Positions 35,113 through 44,373 of a stretch of DNA of 64,000 nt are shown here, one piece after another. The stretch's first letter is position 1. Every line of letters starts with the position of its first letter. The position numbers were made by a program, and so were the translations under genes. The stretch spans positions 1 to 64,000 of the forward strand of contig NZ_RYYV01000003.1 of the NCBI RefSeq assembly GCF_003977665.1, read 5' to 3'. Source of the stretch: Dyella choica. GTDB lineage: Bacteria > Pseudomonadota > Gammaproteobacteria > Xanthomonadales > Rhodanobacteraceae. Below the pieces are notes generated by a model. The model saw only the letters and a program-made list of their open reading frames with translations. It was not told the DNA's origin and searched no databases.

Positions 35113-37281
35113 ATGACGTCATTGCGCCGTGCTGCCTTACCGCTTGCCTTGCTGCTTTCGCTGGCTTCCCTTTCCGCCATGGCCCAGGATGACGATCGGG
35201 TTACGGGTGCCCATAAAACCACCAAGCTTCCGGCAGTGAGCGTCAGTGCCAACGACTGGCGCAAATACCTCAAGGCCAAGCTGCAATACCAGCTGCCGGA
35301 GGTGGACGGTCCCCGGATCACCGTCACCAAGAAAACCACGGTGACGCACCTGGATGACCAGCCCACGGTGATAGGCAACAACCTCAATCAGACGCTCGCG
35401 CGTACGCCGGGTGTGCTGGTTTCCGAACAGCCCACGCCCACGCAGTTCAATTTCAGCTATCGCGGCATCGGCAATCCGCAGGAATCGGAATTCGTTTTGG
35501 TGATGCAGGACGGCATCCCGCTGGAAGGCGACTGGATGGGTTTTCCCACCTTGTACGCGTTTCCGATCACGCAGAGCCTGTCCGAAGTGCAGCTGATCCG
35601 CGGAGGTTCCAGCCTGCTGTACGGGCCGGAGCCGGCGCCGGTGATCAATCTGGTTTCCAGGCGCCCAGCTGCGAATACGCCGCTCAGTGTGAGCACCGAA
35701 AACGTGGTCGGTGAACACGGCCTGTTTTCCAGCTACAACGTGATCGAGCGCAACCAGGGGGCGTGGGCGTTCTGCGCCGACGCGGGCTATGTACATAGCG
35801 ACGGCACGCGAGCGAACGATGATTCGCGCAATCGCCAGGCGGATTTGTATCTCGCCTATACGCCAGACGAACGCCAGCAATGGTGGCTGGATTTCCACGC
35901 GATCAGCGCTGTCTCCGGCGACCCGGGACGACTGAGCTACACCCGCTGGCAACAAGACCCACGCACAGTCACTACGCCCTACAACCGCAATTGGGTGAAC
36001 CGTGATCAACTGGTGCTAGGCCACACGCGTGACCTTGGCGGCAAGTGGTCGTTGGAAGCGAAACTGTGGTTCACCTATCAGGACCTGGTCAGCCGTGCGG
36101 CCAAAGCACAGCTGCCCGGGCAGGCTCCGCCGGGCAGCACCACGCTGCAGGATGACGCCTTCCGCACCTACGGCACCGACGTGCGCCTGCGCAAGAACTG
36201 GGGGCACGGCAACGCCTTCACCATCGGTACGGTGCTGTATCACGGCAGCGATCCGTTCCGGCAATGGAGCAGTCCCAACCTGGTCGCAGCGCGCGACGAT
36301 CACAGTGGTGTGCAAATCCTCAATCAGCGCCGCAGCACGCAATACGCCTCGCTGTTTGCCGAGAACGTGTTCCGTTTGCCGCATCGCATCCACATCGTGC
36401 CGTCTGTGCGCCTGGAGCGCGAGCGTGTTGCCGTGGATGAAACGGTGCATCCGCCGTTTCTCTCGCGCCCGCTGATTCACGAAGCCGACAAACGCCATAT
36501 GCCGCTGTTCGGCTTGGGGCTGGGCAATGATTTCGGCCACGGCAACGAAACCTATTTCAACGTCTCCCAAGGCTGGCGCCCGCTGCGCTTCTTCGACATT
36601 GCGCCGCCTTTCAGCAACCTCATGCAGGGACACGCCGCGCAATTGTCCAAGACGGTATCGTGGGAAGCCGGTGTGCATGGTGCGCCAGTCACCGGCCTGT
36701 ATTACGACGTCAGCGTCTTCTGGATCAATTTCCGCAATCGCCTGGAAACGCGCTACATCAACGCCATCGACACCATCTACGTGAACACTGGCGATACGCG
36801 CAGCCGCGGCCTGGAAGCGCAGCTCGACTACGATATCTTCGCGCCGACGCAACTGGCGGGCGCGGGCCAGCATCTGGAAACCTTCTTCAACGCCAGCTTG
36901 CTCAATGCCAGGTTCACCGCCAGCGCGATTCCCGGCCAGGTGGGCAAGACACCGGCGTTCTCGCCCGACTATCTAATCAAGACCGGCGTTGCCTGGCGCA
37001 ATGAGCGCGTGAAGTTGAGCCTCACCGCAGTCACTTCGGCGGCGCAGTACTGGCAGGATTCCGACAAATCGTTTGGCAGCGGCCTGACGTACATGCCGGC
37101 ACGCATTCCGGCGTACACGGTGGTCGACGTGGCCTCGGATTGGCAGATCAGTCATTCCTTGCGCTTGCTGGCGGGCGTGAGCAACCTGGCCAATCGGCGT
37201 TACTTCGACCGAGTTTGGCAGAATGGATTGGAACCGGCGTTTGGCAGGACCTGGTATACGGGTTTTGCCCTGACGTATTAG
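35113..37281 (+). CDS. TonB-dependent outer-membrane receptor (FecA-like)
   Basis: A 722-residue receptor. The signal peptide is M-T-S-L-R-R-A-A-L-P-L-A-L-L-L-S-L-A-S-L. The plug domain includes L-N-Q-T-L-A-R-T-P-G-V-L-V and S-Y-R-G-I-G-N, then V-Q-L-I-R-G-G-S-S-L-L-Y-G-P with N-L-V-S-R-R-P. The barrel ends with the canonical aromatic terminus (W-Y-T-G-F-A-L-T-Y). No clear N-terminal signalling domain is present. It imports a ligand using energy from TonB-ExbBD; the ligand is not predictable, though the FecA-like plug favours an iron chelate. It diverges from paralogue 1 and runs into paralogue 2 with a 72-base gap. Confidence 0.94.
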   Translation: MTSLRRAALPLALLLSLASLSAMAQDDDRVTGAHKTTKLPAVSVSANDWRKYLKAKLQYQLPEVDGPRITVTKKTTVTHLDDQPTVIGNNLNQTLARTPGVLVSEQPTPTQFNFSYRGIGNPQESEFVLVMQDGIPLEGDWMGFPTLYAFPITQSLSEVQLIRGGSSLLYGPEPAPVINLVSRRPAANTPLSVSTENVVGEHGLFSSYNVIERNQGAWAFCADAGYVHSDGTRANDDSRNRQADLYLAYTPDERQQWWLDFHAISAVSGDPGRLSYTRWQQDPRTVTTPYNRNWVNRDQLVLGHTRDLGGKWSLEAKLWFTYQDLVSRAAKAQLPGQAPPGSTTLQDDAFRTYGTDVRLRKNWGHGNAFTIGTVLYHGSDPFRQWSSPNLVAARDDHSGVQILNQRRSTQYASLFAENVFRLPHRIHIVPSVRLERERVAVDETVHPPFLSRPLIHEADKRHMPLFGLGLGNDFGHGNETYFNVSQGWRPLRFFDIAPPFSNLMQGHAAQLSKTVSWEAGVHGAPVTGLYYDVSVFWINFRNRLETRYINAIDTIYVNTGDTRSRGLEAQLDYDIFAPTQLAGAGQHLETFFNASLLNARFTASAIPGQVGKTPAFSPDYLIKTGVAWRNERVKLSLTAVTSAAQYWQDSDKSFGSGLTYMPARIPAYTVVDVASDWQISHSLRLLAGVSNLANRRYFDRVWQNGLEPAFGRTWYTGFALTY

Positions 37282-37353
37282 GGAAGCAAGAACAACAACT
37301 CTCCCTTCCTCTAGCGGAGGGGATTTCTTTCTCTCCTGAAGCGGGAGTTCACC

Positions 37354-40300
37354 ATGTCGACACGCTCTCTCCTCCGTCCACTTTCAAAGCTTGCTTGCGC
37401 GTGCCTGCTTGCCTGTGCAGCACCTTTGTACGCAGAAACATCGCCAGCACCCAGCCATGCCGGTGACGCCCTCCAATGGCGCCAGCTAGGTCCCTTTCGC
37501 GGCGGCTGGGCGACGATGGCTGCCGGCGATCCCAGCAAGCCGGATACCTTTTACATTGGCACCGCCGGCGGCGGCGTGTGGAAAACGAACGATGCAGGCC
37601 GCACCTGGCTGCCCACTTCCGACACCATGCCGACGGCTTCGATCGGCGCCATCGCCGTCGCTCCGTCCAACCCCAATGTGATCTATGCCGGTTCCGGCCA
37701 GGTCGCCGCGCGCTACGACGTGGCGGCGGGCAACGGCATGTATCGCTCCGATGACGACGGCAAGAGCTGGCAACACATCGGGCTCACCGAAAGCAAGCAT
37801 ATCGGCCGCATCCTGGTCGATCCGCATGACGCGAATACCTTGCTGGTGGGTGTGCTCGGCCATTATTTCGGGCCGAACAAGGAGCGTGGCGTCTATCGCT
37901 CCACCGACGGCGGCAAAACCTGGCAGCAAACCCTGTTCATCAATGCCGATACGGGCGTCGTGGATCTCGCGGCCGATCCGTCCGATCCGAAGATCGTCTA
38001 TGCCGCCGCGTGGCAGGTGCGCAACTATCCATGGCTGTCGTACTTTCAGCCGAACGCGGGGCGGGGCAGCGGCCTGTACAAATCCACCGACGGTGGCCTG
38101 AGCTGGAAGCGCATCAGCGGCCACGGCTGGCCGGCTGGCACACTGGCGCGCATCGGCATCGCCACGGCGAGCGGCAATCGGGTGTATGCAGTGGTGCATT
38201 CGACCGATCCGCGCAAGGACAGCGGCCTGTACCGGTCCGATGACGGCGGTGCAAACTGGCAGTCAGTCAGCCACGAATCCTGGCTGCCCAATGATTATTT
38301 CAGCCGCATCACCGTCGACCCGCAAAATCGCGACCGGCTCTATTCAGCCGGGCAGTCCATCCGGCGTTCCGACGATGGCGGCAAGCATTGGGATATTTTC
38401 AAGGGTGCGCCGGGCGGCGACGACTACCACTTCCTGTGGATCGATCCGCGCGATTCGCAACGCATGATTGCCGCCAGCGACCAGGGTGCCGTTGTCACCG
38501 TCAACGGCGGCATGAGCTGGAGCAGCTGGTACAACCAGCCCACCGGCCAGTTCTATCACGTTGCCACCGACAACCAGTTTCCCTACTGGATCTATTCGGG
38601 CCAGCAGGATTCCGGCACCGTGGGCATAGCTAGCCGCAGCGACTACGGTTCCCTTTCCTATCGCGATTGGCGCCCGGTGGGTGGTGACGAGCGCGACTAC
38701 GACCTGCCGTATCCGGACGATCCCAATATCGTGTTCGGCTCCGGCCTGGGCGGACGGGTGTCGCGCTGGGATCGCCGCACCGGCGTAGTGCAGAATGTCA
38801 CGGCTTGGCCGGTCAACAGCTACGGCCAGCGTCCCACCGATTTCAAATACCACTACACCTGGATCACGCCGATCGCGTTTTCGGCCAAGCCGCCGTATGC
38901 ACTCTATCTCGGCGCGCAGGTGTTGTTCCGCAGCACCGACCAAGGCCAGCACTGGGATGTCATCAGCCCCGATCTCAGTGCCAAGAAGCAAGGCGCCAAG
39001 GAGGCTTGTGAAGGCAATCCCAACGCGCAACAGGCGCGTGATTGCGGCTACGGTGTGATTTACAGCATCGCACCTGCACCCGCCAGCAATGACGAAATCT
39101 GGATCGGTACCGACGACGGCACCATCCAGTTCACTCGCGATGCTGGCAAGAACTGGCAGAACGTCACCCCGAAAGACCTGCCGAGCTGGGGCATCGTCAG
39201 CTCGCTCGACCTTTCCGCGCTGAAGCCGGGCACCGCCTATGCCGCGGTCGACAATCACCGCCAGGACGATTTCCGCCCGCATGTCTGGCGCACGAACGAC
39301 TACGGCAAGACCTGGGCGGATATCTCCGCCGGCTTGCCGCAAGATGACTTCGTCAGCGTCGTGCGCGCCGATCCTCAGCGCGAAGGCCTGCTGTTCGCCG
39401 GTACCGATCGCGGCGTGTACGTGTCTTTCGATGATGGTGGGCATTGGCAGTCCCTGCAACGCAACCTGCCCACCGCATGGGTGCGCGACTTGACCATACA
39501 CGGCGATGACCTGATTGCCGGCACGCAGGGCAGGGCGATCTGGGTCCTCGATGACATTGCACCACTGCGCCAGGCCAGCACCGACAACGCGCGCAAGACC
39601 GTGTTGTACACGCCCGCCGACGCCGTGCGTGTGCGCGCCAACGAGAACAAAGACACCCCGCTGCCGCCCGATGAGCCGCTGGGCAGGAATCCGCCCGCCG
39701 GTGCCATCATCGATTACCAACTGGCCAGCGCCGCCAAAGGCCCGATCACGCTGGACATTCTCGACAGCGATGGCAAGACAGTCCGGCATTTCTCCAGCGG
39801 AGAAAAGCCGGAAAAGCTTCCTGCGGAACGCTACTTCCAGAAGGGTTGGCTGGGCTCGCCGGAAACGCTCGGTTCCAGCGCCGGCATGCATCGCTTCGTC
39901 TGGAACCTGCATTACCCGCGCCCCGAGGCGCTGCTTTATGGCTACAGCATCGCGGCTACCTGGGATTCCGACACACCGCTCACGCCCGAAGGCCCGCTGG
40001 CGCTGCCGGGCAAGTACCAGCTGGTGCTCACCGTCAACGGCAAGTCGTATCGCGCCCCACTGAACGTAGTTGGCGATCCGCGCGTCTCGCTCGACCAGAA
40101 TGCACTCGCCGAAGGCCTGGCTTTCTCGCGCGAAGTGGGTAACGCGCTGCAACAGGTCTGGCAAACCCATGGTGAAGTGGATGCCGTGCGCGATCAGCTC
40201 GACCAGGCCGACAAGAAACTTGCCAACAACAAGTCTCTGCACGACGAGATCGACGCATTCCGCAAAAAAACCGACCCGCTCGTTTCCGGCGACAGCGAAA

Positions 40301-40575
40301 CGACTACCAATCTCGAAGCCATGAACGACGCCCTCACTGCCATCGCCTCCGATGTGGAAGGTGCCGACCGCGCGCCGACTGATGGGCAGCGGCAGGCTTT
40401 TGCGGAATACAAAGCAAACCTGGACAAGGCCGCCGCGCAATGGCAGTCGATTCGCGGCGCGGATCTAGCGACGCTCAATGCGCATCTGCACACAGCAGGA
40501 ATCAAGGCGATCACGTTGCCTGCAGAGAACCAGATCCATTCCGAAGGGCCGGCCGATTCGGACGATATCCCTTGA
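37354..40575 (+). CDS. Secreted beta-propeller (VPS10/BNR-repeat) protein, paralogue 2
   Basis: A 1,073-residue exported protein. The signal peptide has a cysteine-rich hydrophobic core (L-A-C-A-C-L-L-A-C-A-A-P-L-Y-A). The repeats W-K-T-N-D-A-G-R-T-W, Y-R-S-D-D-D-G-K-S-W and Y-K-S-T-D-G-G-L-S-W are Asp-box units. Region by region it parallels the 31771 protein: P-Y/F-R-G-G near the start, W-S-S-W-Y-N-Q-P-T in the middle, G-M-H-R-F-V-W-N-L-x-Y later, and A-G-x-K-x-I-T-L near the end. It lies 72 bases after the TonB receptor and is likely co-transcribed. A role in processing or capturing a ligand for the receptor is inferred from position only. Confidence 0.9.
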   Translation: MSTRSLLRPLSKLACACLLACAAPLYAETSPAPSHAGDALQWRQLGPFRGGWATMAAGDPSKPDTFYIGTAGGGVWKTNDAGRTWLPTSDTMPTASIGAIAVAPSNPNVIYAGSGQVAARYDVAAGNGMYRSDDDGKSWQHIGLTESKHIGRILVDPHDANTLLVGVLGHYFGPNKERGVYRSTDGGKTWQQTLFINADTGVVDLAADPSDPKIVYAAAWQVRNYPWLSYFQPNAGRGSGLYKSTDGGLSWKRISGHGWPAGTLARIGIATASGNRVYAVVHSTDPRKDSGLYRSDDGGANWQSVSHESWLPNDYFSRITVDPQNRDRLYSAGQSIRRSDDGGKHWDIFKGAPGGDDYHFLWIDPRDSQRMIAASDQGAVVTVNGGMSWSSWYNQPTGQFYHVATDNQFPYWIYSGQQDSGTVGIASRSDYGSLSYRDWRPVGGDERDYDLPYPDDPNIVFGSGLGGRVSRWDRRTGVVQNVTAWPVNSYGQRPTDFKYHYTWITPIAFSAKPPYALYLGAQVLFRSTDQGQHWDVISPDLSAKKQGAKEACEGNPNAQQARDCGYGVIYSIAPAPASNDEIWIGTDDGTIQFTRDAGKNWQNVTPKDLPSWGIVSSLDLSALKPGTAYAAVDNHRQDDFRPHVWRTNDYGKTWADISAGLPQDDFVSVVRADPQREGLLFAGTDRGVYVSFDDGGHWQSLQRNLPTAWVRDLTIHGDDLIAGTQGRAIWVLDDIAPLRQASTDNARKTVLYTPADAVRVRANENKDTPLPPDEPLGRNPPAGAIIDYQLASAAKGPITLDILDSDGKTVRHFSSGEKPEKLPAERYFQKGWLGSPETLGSSAGMHRFVWNLHYPRPEALLYGYSIAATWDSDTPLTPEGPLALPGKYQLVLTVNGKSYRAPLNVVGDPRVSLDQNALAEGLAFSREVGNALQQVWQTHGEVDAVRDQLDQADKKLANNKSLHDEIDAFRKKTDPLVSGDSETTTNLEAMNDALTAIASDVEGADRAPTDGQRQAFAEYKANLDKAAAQWQSIRGADLATLNAHLHTAGIKAITLPAENQIHSEGPADSDDIP

Positions 40576-40634
40576 TTTGGCGATACGCCGAACAAGCTTG
40601 TTTCAGGCCGAATCGATGAACTAACCGGAAACTA

Positions 40635-40671
40635 CCCCCTCCCCTGCGTGCAGGGGAGGATTGGGGTGGGG
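40635..40671. repeat. CTCCCC/GGGGAGG palindrome with TTGGGGTGGGG tail
   Basis: CCCCTCCCCTGCGTGCAGGG closes a stem and continues into GGATTGGGGTGGGG. It is the same unit as in the inverted pair at 26464-26588 and follows the end of the propeller gene. Confidence 0.75.
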
Positions 40672-40750
40672 TAGCGCGAGCGGAGCTCACGTCCAACTAT
40701 GCCGGAACGCGTCCGAGCTCATCCATGAGCGCAGCCCGTAACGCCCTGGC

Positions 40751-40829
40751 CGTCATTCCCGCGAAAGCGGGAATCCATGATGGCTCTGCGCGAGAGCAAC
40801 ATGGATTCCCGCTTTCGCGGGAATGACCG
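40751..40829. repeat. Inverted pair of REP-like elements
   Basis: GTCATTCCCGCGAAAGCGGG and AATCCAT on the left are matched on the right by ATGGATTCCCGCTTTCGCGG with GAATGAC: 27-bp perfect inverted arms around a roughly 22-base centre. Each arm is itself a hairpin. This is the classic REP/BIME form mobilised by RAYT transposases; no such transposase is in the window. Confidence 0.9.
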
Positions 40830-40924
40830 CGATGAAAAAGGGGAAACCACGGAAATCGTGCGGTGCGCAGGTCGAGCGGCTCGTGATCGAGCCGCACTCT
40901 CCTTCACTTGCATTGGCGGCAGCT

Positions 40925-41845
40925 CTAAAGCTCAAACGCGGAATTGGTAGCGGTGTCCCGCAAAATGCTCGCGGCAATCTGCTTGTTCTCGGGTGCCAGA
41001 ACGGAAAAATGATTCTTCATCGGAACCAGGATCATCTCCAGTGAGCCTTGTGCGGGCACCCTGGGACCAAGGCTGCCGAGTCGCTTCTCCATGGTTTCGA
41101 ATGACGTCGCGTTGCTCGGTTGCGCGGCGCCTTCGATAATGTAGACCTTGCCCTTGATGGATGCCAGCCAGGTACCGGGGGAGCGTAGTTCGGCCTCTTT
41201 CTCGCCGTACCGGCTGAGGTTCACCGGGAATACATCCTCCGAATAACTTCTAACGTCCGAAACCGGCCCGAAGGCGAACACGGCGCGAAACGGGTTTCTT
41301 ACCTCGGCGGTCAGCAATGCCAAGGTGCCACCGGTGCTGTGGCCACCCAGATAGATGCGCGTGGGATCGACATAAGGTTGCCTGGAGAGGTAGTCGAACG
41401 CGGCAAGCACGTCGTCAACCTCGCCGTAGAAGCCCTCGTGTCGGCCGGGATTGGTGTTGCCGCCGCGCAGGGAGGGAAACATCATGACGATGCCTACGTC
41501 TCTGTACGCGCTGGCGGTTTCTTCATCGTCATCAGTGCCCGGGCGCCACACATTGCCCACGGAATTGCCGTCGCCACCGGTGAGCCAGATGATGGCAGGG
41601 TGCTTGGCTCCATCCGCTGGATCGGGGGTGAGATAGGCGCCCAGTGAACCGGCGGGAGATGAATACGAGACCTCCCGGAACACCGACTCCGGTGGCGTCA
41701 GCATCGCCTGGGAGTTCACGTCATAGGAGATTTGCGTTGTGTAGCCATTGCGCGCCTCCGCAAGGTCTTGATGGGATGGAGTGAAGTGGATTCCATGACG
41801 AAGCAGGCTGACGGCACATAGCCCGGCAAATGCGTAGAGCACCAT
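40925..41845 (-). CDS. Alpha/beta-hydrolase (acyl-peptidase-like), membrane-anchored
   Basis: About 306 residues from the Met at 41845. An N-terminal helix (M-V-L-Y-A-F-A-G-L-C-A-V-S-L-L) precedes an alpha/beta-hydrolase domain. The oxyanion region is W-L-T-G-G-D-G-N, the nucleophile elbow G-G-H-S-T-G-G, and the catalytic His lies in M-K-N-H-F-S-V-L near the C-terminus. The domain resembles the dipeptidyl-peptidase/S9 or dienelactone-hydrolase group, but the substrate is unknown. The start overlaps the upstream gene by 130 bases in another frame, an unusual length, so a frameshift or a different start is possible. Confidence 0.75.
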   Translation of the reverse strand: MVLYAFAGLCAVSLLRHGIHFTPSHQDLAEARNGYTTQISYDVNSQAMLTPPESVFREVSYSSPAGSLGAYLTPDPADGAKHPAIIWLTGGDGNSVGNVWRPGTDDDEETASAYRDVGIVMMFPSLRGGNTNPGRHEGFYGEVDDVLAAFDYLSRQPYVDPTRIYLGGHSTGGTLALLTAEVRNPFRAVFAFGPVSDVRSYSEDVFPVNLSRYGEKEAELRSPGTWLASIKGKVYIIEGAAQPSNATSFETMEKRLGSLGPRVPAQGSLEMILVPMKNHFSVLAPENKQIAASILRDTATNSAFEL

Positions 41846-43065
41846 GGCGGAGCGCGTTTTAGTAGCGCTTTTCTGTTGCTTTCTGGCTGTTGCTTTCTGG
41901 CTGTCGCTGCCGGCCGTGCAGCTCGAACCGCGCTGGCAGCAGCGGGACTGGGAGCAGGCATCGGCGCAGGCGAGGATGCGCTTATGGATCTCATCCAGGC
42001 GTCCTTGTATTCGACCGGCCACAAGCCGGAGGGAGCGATGACGACGCTTCCCGGGCAGTGCTCGCTGACTACCAGGGGAATCAGCGGGTTCACCAGGCGA
42101 CCGCCTGGCAGCCAATCCCTGCTGATATAGCTGGTCGAGGCATGCAGCGGGTAGGGGAAGGCGCTCGATGGCAAGCGCCAGTCGAACAGGCGCGATACCT
42201 CCTTTTGCAAGTGGTCGGCGTAACGTTGCAAAACTGGATCATCGCTTGGCTGGCCTTTGAGCCCAAAGAGCATCCGCGCCATCTCGCGTAAGGTTTCATT
42301 CGGCAACAGGCCGCGAGGGTCGTATAGAACCTCCAGCGGCGCCCCGCCTACTTTGCCTTCGAACAATCCGTTGTTGGCCTGTACGACGTGCCCCCAAACA
42401 ACGCGCCCTTTCTGCATCAGCAGCGGCATGTTGCCACGCAGCCGGTCCAGCGGGTCTTGCGCAATCCATGCGGGCCAGGCCCTTTCCTGGTAGGACGTGC
42501 GCTCCATCAGCGAAAGTTGGCCAAATGCCTTGGGGAAATTGGGCACTAGCGTCTGTGCCGATACGGGCGGCAAGCACTGGCTGCCTGGCGGCATGGGAAA
42601 TTTCTCCATGCCGATGCCTGCGCTTAAATGCACGCTCTTGGTTTGCTCCTCGTCGAACAACCGGCTGACGATGGACGCCAACGGCAGAAACACGCCCGGG
42701 GACATTTGCACTGCGCTGCTGTGAAAGCCTTCGCCAAAGACATGGCAATCCGGGAGTTCTTTCAGAAGCTCATCCCAAGTCGCCCAGCGCATCGGTGCTC
42801 TGGCGGTGCGGGCTCGTACCTCGCCCACATAGAACGCTAGGAAATACAGAAGATTGTAATTTTTCTGCGTGTCGAGAAAGCGGCGATAATCCATGCCCAG
42901 CTCGGGTCGCAGTGCATCGAGAAAGGCATCGATACGATTGAGGCTGTCCCACGAATAGTCCAGCTGGCATGCGCGCAGCCGTTCTTCATGGATGATTCCG
43001 CCCGAGAGGGGCAGTCCAGCATCCCAGGCCGCCAAATAGCAAAGCGCTTGAGCAGTGATTTCCAT
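41716..43065 (-). CDS. Hypothetical protein overlapping the hydrolase gene
   Basis: A 449-residue protein that I do not recognise. The ATG at 43065 follows an AGGGGAT ribosome-binding site. Residues 1 to about 360 look like a soluble globular protein (M-E-I-T-A-Q-A-L-C-Y-L-A-A-W-D-A-G at the start). The last 90 or so residues are Ala/Pro- and Arg/Lys-rich and are read from DNA that also encodes the beginning of the next gene. A short duplication of AGAAAGCAACAG lies in that stretch and could mark a frame slip. The true C-terminus is therefore uncertain. Confidence 0.65.
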   Translation of the reverse strand: MEITAQALCYLAAWDAGLPLSGGIIHEERLRACQLDYSWDSLNRIDAFLDALRPELGMDYRRFLDTQKNYNLLYFLAFYVGEVRARTARAPMRWATWDELLKELPDCHVFGEGFHSSAVQMSPGVFLPLASIVSRLFDEEQTKSVHLSAGIGMEKFPMPPGSQCLPPVSAQTLVPNFPKAFGQLSLMERTSYQERAWPAWIAQDPLDRLRGNMPLLMQKGRVVWGHVVQANNGLFEGKVGGAPLEVLYDPRGLLPNETLREMARMLFGLKGQPSDDPVLQRYADHLQKEVSRLFDWRLPSSAFPYPLHASTSYISRDWLPGGRLVNPLIPLVVSEHCPGSVVIAPSGLWPVEYKDAWMRSISASSPAPMPAPSPAAASAVRAARPAATARKQQPESNRKALLKRAPPWCSTHLPGYVPSACFVMESTSLHPIKTLRRRAMATQRKSPMT

Positions 43066-43095
43066 ATTATCCCCTGTTTGGTTCCATTGCGTTAA

Positions 43096-43374
43096 CTAGC
43101 AGTCCTGGTCTTGGCGCTTGTATAACCGAATAGTGCATGTTGCGGTCCAGGGCTTATTGGAATCCGTCCCATCACTGGGGACCCTGGTGCTTGCGAACAT
43201 CAGGCGCCAACCCGGCTTATGTGTGACTTGCACAGTATCCACTACGAGACCGCCTTCCTTGCTAGTCACCGCATGCCAACGCGCTGGTAATGTCCAAGGG
43301 TGCGGCACATGCTCGGGAGTACTTCGCCAGGCGATCTGGATCGCGGGAGTCGCTGCCCTGGCAATCTGGATCAC
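43096..43374 (-). CDS. Small hypothetical protein or gene fragment
   Basis: A 92-residue frame from GTG 43374, ending 30 bases before the next minus-strand gene. From about residue 17 it looks protein-like (W-H-A-V-T-S-K-E-G-G-L-V-V-D-T-V-Q-V-T-H-K-P-G-W). The first 16 residues contain a short repeat (I-Q-I-A twice). No family recognised. It may be the intact end of a longer decayed gene. Confidence 0.4.
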   Translation of the reverse strand: MIQIARAATPAIQIAWRSTPEHVPHPWTLPARWHAVTSKEGGLVVDTVQVTHKPGWRLMFASTRVPSDGTDSNKPWTATCTIRLYKRQDQDC

Positions 43375-43505
43375 TCCGTGCAGGCGTGCGCAGGTTGCAT
43401 GGATCCAATGCAGCGCTGAACTCGGCCATGTGCGTCCGGGCCGGTCTTCGATTGAGCCCCTGTTCGACTTTCCAATCCCCTCTTGTCGGCCATTCTAGCT
43501 TGCAA

Positions 43506-44150
43506 TCAACGCATAGCTGTTTGCGCCATCAAGATGGCGGATTGGGGGTGGTGCGTGGCCGCCGAGCTGGCAAGCCATGTTTGGGGTAGTTGGGCCGCTT
43601 CGCTGTCTTCAACGTAATAGCTGAAGCTGTCATCCCCGAACCACTCATTCTGCGGCACGCAGGTATAGCTGCCATCGTCTTTGCGCAGCAGGCAACCGTG
43701 GCTGGGATCATCCACGATATGCGCAGCGAGGGTCTGTCCATCTGGATCGCTGGCGTTGGTGAGGAGATCAACGGGCGACGGCATTTCAGGTGGCGCCCTG
43801 ACGGTGACATCGTTCGCGACAGACAGGCGCTCCGGTGGCAGCGCGGTGATAGTGACGGTGGCGGGTTTGGAATCCAGCTCGCCGGTGCTCAAGGCATAGG
43901 TGAAGGTGTCCGTACCGATGAAGCCCGCATCCGCTGTGTAAGGCCACCGGCGGTCGAGGTCTTGCACCCGTTTGTCGTGCTGCGGCTGGCCGAGAATCGT
44001 AGCGAAAAGCCGTCATCGCCATCGCCATCACTTTGATCATCGTGATCATCGCCGTCACCACAGCGGGCCTGCTCGTCCGGCACCAGGTAGATCGGGATGG
44101 ATTTGCCGATCTGTTCTTTCTGGCGGCTAATGCCTGCGCGTCGCCAGTGC
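43506..44150 (-). pseudogene. Remnant of a surface protein with bacterial Ig/cadherin-like repeats
   Basis: From 43967 down to 43506 the frame reads two repeats of the Ig-like type: A-G-F-I-G-T-D-T-F-T-Y-A-L-S-T-G with P-A-T-V-T-I-T-A, and N-E-W-F-G-D-D-S-F-S-Y-Y-V-E-D. Upstream the same reading is interrupted by stops near 44020, and sense continues in another frame (an Asp/Gly-rich G-D-G-D-D-H-D-D stretch). I see no intact start or secretion signal. This suggests a truncated, frameshifted piece of a larger adhesin-like gene. Exact 5' limits are approximate. Confidence 0.5.
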
Positions 44151-44373
44151 TTGAATTTCTTGTAACCAATTGGTCACACGAAATGCCTGTCCGCTTCGCT
44201 GCATTCACATTATTTTCGCCGGTTCTACCGCGACAATAGTTGAGTGAGTGCGGCCAGCTGACTGGCCGCTAGCTATGAAACGAAGGGACATCGTCGCGCT
44301 GTAGGCGCGCTGCTGGAGCAGATCATGTTGCAACGTAGCTCTCTGAGCATTCAGTACCCGATCGGGGCCAAGC

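Noticed and set aside
38344-40440. 698-codon frame on the minus strand
   Set aside because: Antisense to the second propeller protein, whose repeats are clear.
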